45,285 nucleotides of DNA from CANKJK01 sp964400405 (GTDB lineage: Bacteria > Acidobacteriota > Vicinamibacteria > Vicinamibacterales > UBA2999), in the NCBI GenBank assembly GCA_964400405.1, contig CAYNUO010000020.1, positions 1 through 45,285 of the forward strand, written 5' to 3'. How positions within the stretch are numbered: the first letter of the stretch is position 1; each line of letters begins with the position of its first letter. Position numbers and translations under genes: made by a program. Of this stretch, positions 27,039 to 35,473 are shown in pieces. Under the pieces are notes generated by a model. That model was given only the letters and a program-made list of their open reading frames with translations. It did not search any database and was not told where the DNA came from.

Positions 27039-27500
27039 CTACTGCCCGAGCGCCAGCGTCAGCTTCCCTTGGATCGTGAAGAGGCCAGCCTTGAAGGCCC
27101 CACGGTAGAGGTCGTACAGCGCGCGCTGTTCCGCCGCGGGAACCGCCTCGTAGGCAACCTGGAGGATCGAGTAGTCCGCGCCCTTCACGACCGGGTCGAT
27201 GATATGGACATAGACAATCGATCCATCGGGGTTGGGAGTGGCGTTCCGGAAGATCTTCCAGCCAGCCGCCTGGGCCTTCGCTTCCGGCCTGCTCGACTTC
27301 CCGAGGGCCTCTTTCAGCGTTGCCATCACCTTTTCGTAGTCGGCGGTCTTATCCGGGTTCACAGAAACCGCCTGCACCACGGCATCACCGTCAAACGTCA
27401 ACTTCTGGGCCGCCTGCTGGGCAGCATGCACCTGAGTCTGCGAGAACACCGGCAGCATCATCAGTGCGCCAGCCAGTAACAGTCCGGACAGTCGTCGCAT
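27039..27500 (-). CDS. Secreted protein, first of a tandem paralogous pair
   Basis: A 153-residue protein with a signal peptide (LLLAGALMMLPVFSQTQVHA) and one domain: KTADYEKVMATLKEALGKSS, QAAGWKIFRNATPNPDG, IVYVHIIDPVVKGADYSILQ and LYRGAFKAGLFTIQGKLTL. It aligns along its whole mature length with the downstream protein, but lacks the proline-rich linker. A strong AGGAGG precedes the ATG at 27500. It lies 27 bp after hemW, so it may be transcribed with the heat-shock series. No named family is recognised. Confidence 0.75.
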   Translation of the reverse strand: MRRLSGLLLAGALMMLPVFSQTQVHAAQQAAQKLTFDGDAVVQAVSVNPDKTADYEKVMATLKEALGKSSRPEAKAQAAGWKIFRNATPNPDGSIVYVHIIDPVVKGADYSILQVAYEAVPAAEQRALYDLYRGAFKAGLFTIQGKLTLALGQ

Positions 27501-27527
27501 CGTAATCCTCCTGAACCAAAGGGCGCC

Positions 27528-28664
27528 CTACTCTAGCACTACCGGCCCGAGCAGGACGGCCATCACTTCATTGGCCAACAGCATCCCCCGGCGGGAGAGC
27601 CACAAGCGGCCGACATCATACGTCAGGATCCCGGCCTCGACGAATGGGGTCAAGGCACTACGGCGTTCTGACCACAGGTCAATCCCGTACCGGCGATGCA
27701 CCGCGTCGAGATCCACGCCCGCCGTCAGACGCAATCCGGTGAACGCAGCCTCCTCGGCGCGCTCCTGTGCGGACATGACCCGTTCGTCCACGGCGAGCGG
27801 CAGGTTCGCACCCACGGCATCCACGTACTCCACCGTGGCGGAACGATTCTTCCAGCGCCGGCCATCCCGCGTGGAGTGCGCGCCGCATCCGAAGCCGAGC
27901 CATTCCCCGTCTTCCCAGTACTTCAGGTTGTGCCGCGCCACACGCCCCCCACGCGCCACGTTCGAGATCTCGTACTGCTCGTAGCCCGCGTCGTCGAGAC
28001 GCGCCATGGCCGCCAGGTACATGTCGGCGGCATCGTCGTCCGGTGCGAGCGACCAGCGCTCGCGCGCCATCGCTTCCCGCAACGGCGCGTTCGGGTAGAG
28101 CTCCAGCAGATAGAGCGACGCATGGTCCGGCGCGATCTGGATGAGACGGTCGACGGAGGACATCCACTGCGCGATGGTCTGCTGCGGCAGCCACATCATC
28201 AGGTCCAGGCTGACGTTGTCGAAGCCCGCGGCCCGCGCCTCGCCGACGGCCGCGGCCGCGCGGTCGGCCGAGTGCAGACGGCTCAGCCGGATGAGTTCCT
28301 CGTCCCGGAACGACTGCGCACCGAAGCTGACGCGGGTCACACCGGCCTCGCGGAAGCCCGCCAGCCGGTCGACCGTGACCGTTTCAGGGTTGGCCTCGAG
28401 CGTGACCTCCGCGTCCGGCGTCACCGCGAAGCCCTGCCGCAGGGCGGCCACGATCGCGCCGATCTCATGGGGCTCCAGCAGGGACGGCGTGCCGCCGCCG
28501 AAGAAGATCGTGTCCGCGGGCGTGCCGTCGCCGGCGCGCTGGATCTCGGTCAGCAGCGCGGCGACGTAGCGCGTCTTCAGCGCCTCGTCGTAGAGGCCGC
28601 GGTTGAAATTGCAGTAGTTACAGATGGCCGCGCAGAACGGGACGTGGACGTACAGCCCGAGCAC
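27528..28664 (-). CDS. hemW: HemW-like radical SAM haem chaperone
   Basis: A 378-residue radical SAM protein with YVHVPFCAAICNYCNF (the CxxxCxxC cluster near residues 11-18), FFGGGTPSLLEP and VSFGAQSFRDEEL. The residue after the third cysteine pair is Asn-Phe, not the fourth cysteine seen in HemN, so it is HemW-type: a haem-binding chaperone and not coproporphyrinogen oxidase. The start is GTG at 28664, 10 nt after the DnaC-like stop. HemW commonly sits near dnaK/dnaJ genes, as here. Confidence 0.87.
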   Translation of the reverse strand: MLGLYVHVPFCAAICNYCNFNRGLYDEALKTRYVAALLTEIQRAGDGTPADTIFFGGGTPSLLEPHEIGAIVAALRQGFAVTPDAEVTLEANPETVTVDRLAGFREAGVTRVSFGAQSFRDEELIRLSRLHSADRAAAAVGEARAAGFDNVSLDLMMWLPQQTIAQWMSSVDRLIQIAPDHASLYLLELYPNAPLREAMARERWSLAPDDDAADMYLAAMARLDDAGYEQYEISNVARGGRVARHNLKYWEDGEWLGFGCGAHSTRDGRRWKNRSATVEYVDAVGANLPLAVDERVMSAQERAEEAAFTGLRLTAGVDLDAVHRRYGIDLWSERRSALTPFVEAGILTYDVGRLWLSRRGMLLANEVMAVLLGPVVLE

Positions 28665-28674
28665 GGCGGTCTTG

Positions 28675-29529
28675 CTAGGATCCGGCGCGGCCGCCGGGCC
28701 ATTTCAGGTCGAGCTGTTCACCGTGCTTCGGCGCCCGCGGTCCGCGGAGCTGGGCCCGCATCTGTCCGCTGGCCTTGGCCGGAAGCGTCCGGCGCGGCCG
28801 GCCCTTCCACAGGCGGTAGAGGTCCTCCGCCCCGCTGTTCGGCTCGAGGTTCCGGTAATCCGGCCCGTCGTACTCGAGGAACTCGCACATTTCCCGGAGC
28901 CGCGAGTGCAGCCGGAACCCGACACGGACGACGAGGGAGTTCATGTCGCCCTCATCGGGCGTGTCCTCCCAGTTCGACGTGAAGATCGTCGGCCGGCGTT
29001 CGTTGTACCGGGTGTTGACGATGAGGCTCATCGTCTCCTCCACCCAGTCCGTCATGCGCTCGGCTCCGAGGTCGTCCAGCACGAGCAGTTCCGCTTCCAT
29101 CACCGGGCCGATGACGTCCAGCTCCACACGATTGGACGTCGTGTCGTACGTGCTCCGGATCTCTTTCAGCAGCTCGCGCGTGTCGTAATACAGGCCTTTT
29201 GCGCCGGTCGCCTTCACGACCTGCCTGAGCACGGAGACGGCGATGTGCGTCTTTCCGATTCCCGGCGGGCCGATGAGCAGCAACCCCTTCTCACAGGCGG
29301 GAAAATTCTCGGCAAAACGCTGCGCGCGTTCGACCGCCTTCAGCAGGCGCTCGTTCGGATAGGTGACGAAGTTGTCGAGGTCGCAGCGCTGGTAGCGCGG
29401 TGGAATGCGGGCTTCCCGCAGCCGCCGCTCGACCAGCGGCCCGCGGCGGCAGTCGCAGCGTGCGACACGACTGACGCCGTCGGTCACCACGGTCTTCCAA
29501 CCGGAGTCGGCGCAGTGCTCGCAGGCCAC
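28675..29529 (-). CDS. DnaC/IstB-like AAA+ ATPase with N-terminal zinc-binding motif
   Basis: A 284-residue ATPase. The N-terminus has CEHCADSGWK and RCDCRRGP, a four-cysteine (CxxC...CxC) zinc-binding set as in DnaI/DnaC loaders. The AAA+ core has Walker A GPPGIGKTH, Walker B LLVLDDLGAER, and IFTSNW as sensor 1. It could load the replicative helicase or act as a general ATPase. No IS21 transposase is near, so an IstB transposition role is unlikely. The C-terminal 50 residues are basic and low in complexity. The start is GTG at 29529. Confidence 0.8.
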   Translation of the reverse strand: MACEHCADSGWKTVVTDGVSRVARCDCRRGPLVERRLREARIPPRYQRCDLDNFVTYPNERLLKAVERAQRFAENFPACEKGLLLIGPPGIGKTHIAVSVLRQVVKATGAKGLYYDTRELLKEIRSTYDTTSNRVELDVIGPVMEAELLVLDDLGAERMTDWVEETMSLIVNTRYNERRPTIFTSNWEDTPDEGDMNSLVVRVGFRLHSRLREMCEFLEYDGPDYRNLEPNSGAEDLYRLWKGRPRRTLPAKASGQMRAQLRGPRAPKHGEQLDLKWPGGRAGS

Positions 29530-29552
29530 GCCGAATGGTAACGCAGATCGCG

Positions 29553-29960
29553 TCAGAGATTTTTCTTGACGCCTTCGTGTCGAACGAGATCAGTCGGCGA
29601 CGACTTGACGAGCGCGGTCGACAGGCGCTGTTCCCAGTCGTCGAGTCCGCGCGCCATCTCCTTCTTGACGTAATCCATGAACTCGTTGACCTCGTGCTGC
29701 ATCGCTTCGATCTTCATCCGCATGTTCAGGATGATCTCCACGCCGGCCAGATTGACGCCGAGGTCGCGCGTGAGCGTCAGAATCGTTTCGAGCTGTTCGA
29801 GGTCCTCGTCCGTGTAGGTCCGTGTGTTGCCGTCCGTACGCGACGGTTTCAGCAACCCCTCGCGTTCGTAGAGGCGCAGCGTCTGCGGGTGGATGTTGTA
29901 CTTCTCCGCGACGGCGCTGATCATGTAGTAACCCTTGCCGCCCGCGCGCTTCGCCATCAT
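29553..29960 (-). CDS. hspR: HspR-like MerR-family heat-shock repressor
   Basis: A 135-residue MerR-family regulator. The winged-helix domain reads YYMISAVAEKYNIHPQTLRL, then YEREGLLKPSRTDGNTRTYT and DEDLEQLETILTLTRDLGVN, which closely resembles HspR. A coiled-coil follows (NMRMKIEAMQHEVNEFMDYV). HspR binds HAIR operators with DnaK as co-repressor. The gene ends the dnaK-dnaJ-hspR order, and a HAIR-like site lies on the dnaK promoter (33036-33056). Two ATGs in a row overlap the dnaJ stop. Confidence 0.87.
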   Translation of the reverse strand: MMAKRAGGKGYYMISAVAEKYNIHPQTLRLYEREGLLKPSRTDGNTRTYTDEDLEQLETILTLTRDLGVNLAGVEIILNMRMKIEAMQHEVNEFMDYVKKEMARGLDDWEQRLSTALVKSSPTDLVRHEGVKKNL

Positions 29961-31072
29961 GCCCCCACTTTCCCGGCGGTTCCGGTCCGTGTCGCGTCGA
30001 CCGTCTCCCGTACGCTGCCGCCATTGATCCGGCCCAGTTCCCGCAGCAGTTCCCGGGACCGTTCATCCAGCACCGCCGGCAGCATGAGCCGCACCTCGAC
30101 GACCAGGTCGCCGTTGGGCCCTCCCCTTGTGGACGGGGCCCCCCGGCCGCTCAGCCGGAACCGCTGCCCGGTCTGCGTTCCCGGCGGGATGCGCAGGCGG
30201 GCAGGCCCGTCCAGCGCATCGAACTCGATGCGCGAGCCCAGCGCCGCCTCGTGGACGGCCACCGGGAGCGTCATGATCAGGTCATCCCCTTCACGCCGGA
30301 CCGTGGCGTGCGGCTCCACTTCGACGGAGATATAGAGGTCGCCCGGCTCGCCGCCGCGGATGCCCGCGTGTCCCCGCCCGGCGACCCGCACCCGGTCGCC
30401 GTGCGCCACGCCAGCCGGCAACCGAATCTCCGTCGTGTCGGCCCGCGTCTCGAGCCCCAGGCCGCCGCAGGCGTCACACCCGCGTGCCGGCTGCTGCCCG
30501 TTTCCGCCGCAGGCCGGGCACGTCCGCGAAAAGACCATGTGTCCGCGCACGGACCGCACGGCCCCGCTCCCCTCGCACGTCAGGCACGGCATCCCCGCGG
30601 ACCGGAACGTGCCGGCACCGCTGCAGCGCCGGCACGTGTCCCGGCGCGTCACCGTGACGGCACGCTGGGCGCCGCGCAGCGCCTCCTCGAATCCAATCGT
30701 CAGGACCAGATGCAGATCCGCGCCACGTTCCTCGCGCGGAGGACGGCGCGTCTGCCGCTCGGTCAGCACCTCCGCCACGAGGTCTCCGAACGTGCCGCTG
30801 TGGTCGGACCCCGACGTCGTGAAATCGAATCCCTGGAAGCCGGAGACGCGCGGCGTCTCGCCGGGCTCGGTCGCCCCGCGGTCGTAGCGCAACCGCCGGT
30901 CCGGGTCGACCAGCGTTTCGTAGGCCGTGAGAATCTCCCTGAAGCGATGCTCGGCCGCGCGATCGCCCGGATTGATGTCCGGGTGAAAGCGGCGGGCCAG
31001 CCGGCGATAGGCGCGCTTGATCTCCGCCTCGCTGGCCGTCTGGCCCACGCCGAGCACTACGTAGAGGTCCAT
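29957..31072 (-). CDS. dnaJ: Chaperone DnaJ
   Basis: A 371-residue class A (type I) DnaJ. The J domain has YRRLARRFHPDINPGD with the HPD tripeptide. A Gly-rich linker is short. The zinc domain has all four repeats: CRRCSGAG, CLTCEGSG, CPACGGNG and CDACGGLG. The C-terminal substrate domains follow (VRLPAG-like IRLPAGVAHGDRVRV). It delivers substrates to DnaK and stimulates its ATPase. ATG 31072 is 25 nt after the dnaK stop. No grpE gene lies between them. Confidence 0.93.
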   Translation of the reverse strand: MDLYVVLGVGQTASEAEIKRAYRRLARRFHPDINPGDRAAEHRFREILTAYETLVDPDRRLRYDRGATEPGETPRVSGFQGFDFTTSGSDHSGTFGDLVAEVLTERQTRRPPREERGADLHLVLTIGFEEALRGAQRAVTVTRRDTCRRCSGAGTFRSAGMPCLTCEGSGAVRSVRGHMVFSRTCPACGGNGQQPARGCDACGGLGLETRADTTEIRLPAGVAHGDRVRVAGRGHAGIRGGEPGDLYISVEVEPHATVRREGDDLIMTLPVAVHEAALGSRIEFDALDGPARLRIPPGTQTGQRFRLSGRGAPSTRGGPNGDLVVEVRLMLPAVLDERSRELLRELGRINGGSVRETVDATRTGTAGKVGA

Positions 31073-31097
31073 CGGCTCCGGCTACTCCCTCACGCCC

Positions 31098-33020
31098 CTA
31101 CTTCTTGTCGTCGTTCACCACTTCCGCGTCGATGACGTCGCCCTGATCGGCGGCCGCGCCATCCGCACCCGCGCCGCCGGACGGACCGGCCGCGCCGTCG
31201 CCCGCGCCCGGTGCCGCGCTCGCGCCCTGCTTGTAGAGCGCCTCGGCCGCCTTGTGCTGAACCTGCGTCAGTTCGTCCATCGCCTTCGAGATGGCCGCGA
31301 CGTCACCGCCGGAGACCGCGGCCTTCAGCGCCTCGACCGCCGTCTGGACGCCGGACTTGTGCTCCGCGGGGAGCTTGTCGCCCGTGTCGGCCAGCATCTT
31401 CTCGGCCGCGTAGACCGCCTGGTCCGCGCGATTCCGCGTCTCGATCTCCTCACGCTGCTTCTTGTCGTCCTCGGCGTGCGACTCCGCCTCCCGCATCATG
31501 CGGTCGACTTCCTCCTTGCTGAGGCCGCTCGACGCGGTGATCGTGATCTTCTGATCCTTCCCCGTCGCCATGTCCTTGGCCGACACGTTGACGACGCCGT
31601 TCGCGTCGATGTCGAAGGTCACCTGGATCTGCGGGACGCCGCGCGGCGCCGGCGGAATGCCGCCGAGCTGGAAGCGGCCCAGCGTGCGGTTGTCGCGCGC
31701 GAGGGGCCGCTCGCCCTGCAGCACGTGCACCTCGACGCTCGTCTGGCTGTCGGCCGCCGTCGAGAACGTCTCGCTCTTGTTCGTCGGAATCGTCGTATTG
31801 CGCGGAATCAGCGCCGTCATGACGCCGCCCAGCGTCTCGATGCCGAGCGAGAGCGGCGTGACGTCGAGCAGCAGGAGGTCCTTGACCTCACCGGCCAGCA
31901 CACCCGCCTGGATCGCGGCACCCAGGGCCACGACTTCGTCCGGGTTCACGCCCTTGTGCGGTTCCTTGCCGAAGAGTTCGCGGACGATCTGCTGCACGCG
32001 CGGGATGCGCGTCGAGCCGCCGACCAGCACGACCTCGTCGACCTTCGCCGCCGTCACGCCGGCGTCGGCCAGCGCCTGCTTCGTCGGGCCCACGGTCTTC
32101 TGCAGCAGGTCCTCGACGATCTGCTCGAACTTCGACCGCGTGAGCTTCAGCTGCAGGTGCTTCGGGCCGCTCTGATCCGCCGTGATGAACGGCAGGTTGA
32201 TGTCGGTCTCCATCACGGTGGAGAGCTCCATCTTGGCCTTCTCCGCCGCTTCCTTCAGACGCTGCAGCGCCATCCGGTCCTTGCTGAGGTCGATGCCGTC
32301 GCTCTTCCGGAACTCCGCGATGATCCAGTCGATCACGCGCTGGTCGAGGTTGTCGCCGCCGAGGTGCGTGTCACCGTTGGTGGCCTTCACCTCGACGACG
32401 CCTTCGCCGACGTCCAGGATCGAGATGTCGAAGGTGCCGCCGCCGAAGTCGTACACGGCGATCGTCTCGTCCTTCTTCTTGTCGAGGCCGTAGGCCAGCG
32501 CGGCCGCTGTCGGCTCGTTGACGATGCGCATGACCTCGAGGCCGGCGATCTTGCCCGCCTCCTTCGTGGCCTGGCGTTGCGCGTCGTTGAAGTAGGCGGG
32601 CACGGTGATGACCGCCTTCGTCACCGGCTGGCCGAGATACTCATCCGCGGCCTGCTTGAGCTTCTGCAGGATCATCGCGGAGATCTCGGGCGGCGCGTTC
32701 TCCTTGCCCATGATGTTCACGCGGACGTCGCCGTTCGGCGCGGCGGCCACGGTGTAAGGCACGGTCCGCATCTCTTCATTGACCTCGTCGAAGCGACGGC
32801 CCATGAAGCGCTTGATCGAGAAGATCGTGTTCTCGGGGTTGGTCACGGCCTGGCGCTTCGCGACCTGACCGACCAGACGCTCACCACTCTTGGCGAAGGC
32901 GACAACCGACGGTGTCAGCCGGTTCCCCTCGGGGTTGGTGATGACGACGGGCTCACCGCCCTCCATGACAGCGACCACGGAGTTGGTCGTGCCGAGATCA
33001 ATACCGATGATTTTGCTCAT
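31098..33020 (-). CDS. dnaK: Chaperone DnaK (Hsp70)
   Basis: A 640-residue Hsp70 of normal length. The ATPase domain has IGIDLGTTNSVVAV, VYDFGGGTFDISILDVG and VLVGGSTRIPRVQ. The linker is DLLLLDVTPLSLGIET. The substrate domain and a Gly/Ala-rich C-terminal tail ending DVIDAEVVNDDKK follow. It is first in the series dnaK, dnaJ, hspR, DnaC-like, hemW. The ATG at 33020 lies 6 nt after a -10 hexamer and has no Shine-Dalgarno, suggesting a leaderless message. Confidence 0.97.
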   Translation of the reverse strand: MSKIIGIDLGTTNSVVAVMEGGEPVVITNPEGNRLTPSVVAFAKSGERLVGQVAKRQAVTNPENTIFSIKRFMGRRFDEVNEEMRTVPYTVAAAPNGDVRVNIMGKENAPPEISAMILQKLKQAADEYLGQPVTKAVITVPAYFNDAQRQATKEAGKIAGLEVMRIVNEPTAAALAYGLDKKKDETIAVYDFGGGTFDISILDVGEGVVEVKATNGDTHLGGDNLDQRVIDWIIAEFRKSDGIDLSKDRMALQRLKEAAEKAKMELSTVMETDINLPFITADQSGPKHLQLKLTRSKFEQIVEDLLQKTVGPTKQALADAGVTAAKVDEVVLVGGSTRIPRVQQIVRELFGKEPHKGVNPDEVVALGAAIQAGVLAGEVKDLLLLDVTPLSLGIETLGGVMTALIPRNTTIPTNKSETFSTAADSQTSVEVHVLQGERPLARDNRTLGRFQLGGIPPAPRGVPQIQVTFDIDANGVVNVSAKDMATGKDQKITITASSGLSKEEVDRMMREAESHAEDDKKQREEIETRNRADQAVYAAEKMLADTGDKLPAEHKSGVQTAVEALKAAVSGGDVAAISKAMDELTQVQHKAAEALYKQGASAAPGAGDGAAGPSGGAGADGAAADQGDVIDAEVVNDDKK

Positions 33021-33026
33021 GCCGAT

Positions 33027-33055
33027 AGTATGAAATGTGAGCGCCTTACAGTCAA
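33027..33055 (-). promoter_or_regulatory. dnaK promoter (TTGACT-N17-CATACT)
   Basis: The minus strand has TTGACT at 33050-33055 (5 of 6 to TTGACA), a 17-bp spacer, and CATACT at 33027-33032. This is the best sigma-70-like promoter in the window. Transcription should begin near 33020, which is the A of the dnaK ATG, so the message is probably leaderless. A HAIR-like operator overlaps the -35 and spacer. Confidence 0.6.
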
Positions 33056-33056
33056 A
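33036..33056 (-). promoter_or_regulatory. HAIR-like HspR operator
   Basis: The minus strand reads TTTGACT-GTAAGGC-GCTCACA, with the 7-7-7 spacing of the HAIR consensus CTTGAGT-N7-ACTCAAG. The left half matches 5 of 7 and the right half 4 of 7. It covers the -35 hexamer and most of the spacer of the dnaK promoter, where a repressor should bind, and hspR is in the same operon. The match is imperfect, so this is a candidate. Confidence 0.42.
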
Positions 33057-33089
33057 TACGTTCTAACATTCGGTCATTCGACCGCCCCG

Positions 33090-33095
33090 TATACT
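33090..33095 (+). promoter_or_regulatory. -10 element (TATACT) of the class A PBP gene
   Basis: TATACT ends 7 nt before the ATG at 33103, so transcription would start at or one base before the start codon. No Shine-Dalgarno is present (GGCACCA only). Just upstream is a short hairpin-like CGGTC-ATTC-GACCG (33071-33084) and a direct repeat of ATTCG, which may bind a regulator. There is no clear -35. Confidence 0.42.
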
Positions 33096-33102
33096 GGCAC
33101 CA

Positions 33103-35472
33103 ATGAGTGAGGCGACGGAAACGCCCCAGCCGGCCCGGCGGCGCCCGGTGATCCGCTGGCTCCTGATCGGCAGTCTCTTCCTGATCACGGCCGGCGCCGG
33201 CCTGGCTACCGGCGCTCTCTTTGCCTTCGCCGACGACCTGCCCGCCATCAGCGCGCTCGACGACTACCGCGCCGGCACGATCACGCGGGTCCTCGCCGCC
33301 GACGGCCAGGTGATCGGCGACTTCGCGACCGAGCGCCGCGACGTCGTCGGCTACGACGACCTCGCGCCCGCGCTGCGCGACGCCGTGATCGCCGTCGAGG
33401 ATGCCGGCTTCAACCGGCACGTCGGGCTGAGCGTGTCGCGCATCGCCATCACCGCCGCCCGCGACGCGATGACGGGCCGGCGCGCCGGGGCCAGCACGCT
33501 CACACAGCAGCTCGCGCGTGACCTCTTTCTGCGCGAGTACCGGCGCAACGGCATCTTCGAGCGGTCGCTCGAGCGGAAGATCCGCGAGGCCCTCGTCGCC
33601 GTGCAGATCGAGAAGCGCTTTACGAAGCGCGAGATCTTCACGCTCTACGCCAACCAGATCTATCTGGGACACGGCGCCTACGGCATGGAGTCGGCCGCCC
33701 GTCTCTACTTCAACAAGCCCGCGAAGCAGGTCACGCTCGCAGAGGCGGCGCTGCTCGCCGCGATCGTCCAGTCGCCTGAACGCCTGAGTCCGTTCGTCAA
33801 CCCGACCCGCGCGCGCGACCGCCGCAACTACGTGCTGCAGCGCATGGCCGCCGAGGGATTCATCACACCGGAAGCCGCGACCGCCGCGGCCGCGCTGCCG
33901 GTGGTCACGCGGGGCCTGGTCGCCACCGACCGCTCCGCCGCGCCGTATCTCGTCGAAGAAATCCGGAAGGGCCTCGAAGCCAGCTACGGCGCCGTGGCGA
34001 TTTACGACGGCGGCCTGACCGTGCAGTCCACCATCGACGCCGGGCTGCAGGCCGCCGTGAACGCCGCGCTCGACCGGGGTCTCCGCGCGCTCGACAAGCG
34101 GCACGCGCCGTACCGGAAGGCCACGCGAAACGTCGCGAAGGAGGGACGAGTGCCGGCGGCCGTGACCTTCGACCGCTGGTCCCTCCCCATCCGCACGGAC
34201 GACGTCGTGCCCGCGGTCGTCCTCGCCGTCACGGGCACCGGACGCGGCGCCGCACGCGTCCGCATCGGCTCGACCGAGGTCGCGATGCCGCCCGCCGCCT
34301 TTGCCTGGGCCCGGCGCGGAGCGGCCGACCTGTTCAGCGTGGGCGATGTGATCGAGGTCCGCGTCACGACGCTCAAGGACGGCGCGCCCGCGGCCGTGAC
34401 GCTCGAGCAGGCGCCCACCGTCGAAGGCGCCGTCGTCGCCATCGACAACCGGACCGGCCGCGTGCTCGCCATGACCGGCGGCTTCAATTTCCAGCGCAGC
34501 CAGTTCAACCGCGCGATGCAGGCACGACGGCAGATGGGCTCGGCCTTCAAGCCCATCGTGTATGCGGCGGCGATCGATCACGGCGCGACGGCCGTCACGT
34601 CCTATCTCGACCAGCCGGTGTCGTTTTCGGCGGGCCCGAATCAGCCACCGTACGAACCGCTCAACTACGACCGCAAGTTCGAGGGCCCCGTGACGTTGCG
34701 CCGGGCGCTCGAACAATCGCGGAACATCCCGGCCGTGAAGGCCATGATCGACGCCGGACCGCAGGCCGTTGTCGACTACGCGAAGCGGTTCGGCTTTGCC
34801 TTCGCGGGTTCAGCGCCGCCCTACCTCTCGCTCGCGCTGGGTGCAGCCGAGGCCACGCTGCTCGAACTCACCAGCGCCTATTCCGCGTTCCCGAATCAGG
34901 GCGTCCGGATGACGCCGTGGTTCGTCGCGAGCGTCCGCGACAGGGACGGCAATCTGCTCGAGGAGCGCCACAGCACGCCGCAGGAAGCCCTCGGCGCCGG
35001 CACCGCGTTCGTCGTCACGAACCTGCTTCGCGGCGTCGTGGAACACGGCACCGCGGCCGCGGCGGCGTCGCTCAAGTGGCCGCTCGCCGGAAAGACCGGC
35101 ACGATGGACGAGTACACCGACGCCTGGTTCATCGGCTTCGATCCCGCCGTCACCGTCGGCGTCTGGATCGGCCACGACGAGAAGAAGCCGCTCGGCCGCA
35201 ACGAAACGGGCGCCGCGGCCGCTCTGCCGATCTGGATGGACGTGATGCGGTTCGTCATCAGCCAGCGGCGAGACGCCACACAACCACCGGCCTTCGAAGT
35301 CCCGGCCGGCGTCGAGTTCGCGCGGCTGCCGGACGGCGCCATCGAGGCCTTCCTCGCCGGCACGGTGCCGGACGGCCTGCCGGTCGTCTCCCCGGGCGAG
35401 GAAGCCGCCAACGCAGCCGCCGCTTCTCCGGCTGATCCCGCGACGGCAGCCTCGCCTCGAGCCGCCCGCTGA
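33103..35472 (+). CDS. Class A penicillin-binding protein (PBP1A type)
   Basis: A 789-residue bifunctional peptidoglycan synthase. A cytoplasmic tail and one membrane anchor (about 22-45) lead to a GT51 glycosyltransferase with VIAVEDAGFNRHVG, GASTLTQQLARDLFL, KIREALVAVQIEKRFTKREI and YLGHGAYGMESAARLYF. The transpeptidase domain has the SxxK motif at Ser480 (GSAFKPI), SRN at Ser539, and KTG at Lys664 (GKTGTMDEYTDAWFIG). It polymerises and crosslinks the wall in the periplasm. The tail is Ala/Pro-rich. Its stop lies 1 bp from the convergent peptidase stop. Confidence 0.94.
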   Translation: MSEATETPQPARRRPVIRWLLIGSLFLITAGAGLATGALFAFADDLPAISALDDYRAGTITRVLAADGQVIGDFATERRDVVGYDDLAPALRDAVIAVEDAGFNRHVGLSVSRIAITAARDAMTGRRAGASTLTQQLARDLFLREYRRNGIFERSLERKIREALVAVQIEKRFTKREIFTLYANQIYLGHGAYGMESAARLYFNKPAKQVTLAEAALLAAIVQSPERLSPFVNPTRARDRRNYVLQRMAAEGFITPEAATAAAALPVVTRGLVATDRSAAPYLVEEIRKGLEASYGAVAIYDGGLTVQSTIDAGLQAAVNAALDRGLRALDKRHAPYRKATRNVAKEGRVPAAVTFDRWSLPIRTDDVVPAVVLAVTGTGRGAARVRIGSTEVAMPPAAFAWARRGAADLFSVGDVIEVRVTTLKDGAPAAVTLEQAPTVEGAVVAIDNRTGRVLAMTGGFNFQRSQFNRAMQARRQMGSAFKPIVYAAAIDHGATAVTSYLDQPVSFSAGPNQPPYEPLNYDRKFEGPVTLRRALEQSRNIPAVKAMIDAGPQAVVDYAKRFGFAFAGSAPPYLSLALGAAEATLLELTSAYSAFPNQGVRMTPWFVASVRDRDGNLLEERHSTPQEALGAGTAFVVTNLLRGVVEHGTAAAAASLKWPLAGKTGTMDEYTDAWFIGFDPAVTVGVWIGHDEKKPLGRNETGAAAALPIWMDVMRFVISQRRDATQPPAFEVPAGVEFARLPDGAIEAFLAGTVPDGLPVVSPGEEAANAAAASPADPATAASPRAAR

Positions 35473-35473
35473 G

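Noticed and set aside
33021..33102. A CIRCE (HrcA) operator before dnaK
   Set aside because: No TTAGCACTC-N9-GAGTGCTAA-like repeat is present; the HAIR-like site and hspR fit better.
33052..34716. A 554-codon minus-strand open frame antisense to the PBP gene
   Set aside because: The plus strand encodes a complete class A PBP with all motifs; the antisense frame has biased composition only.
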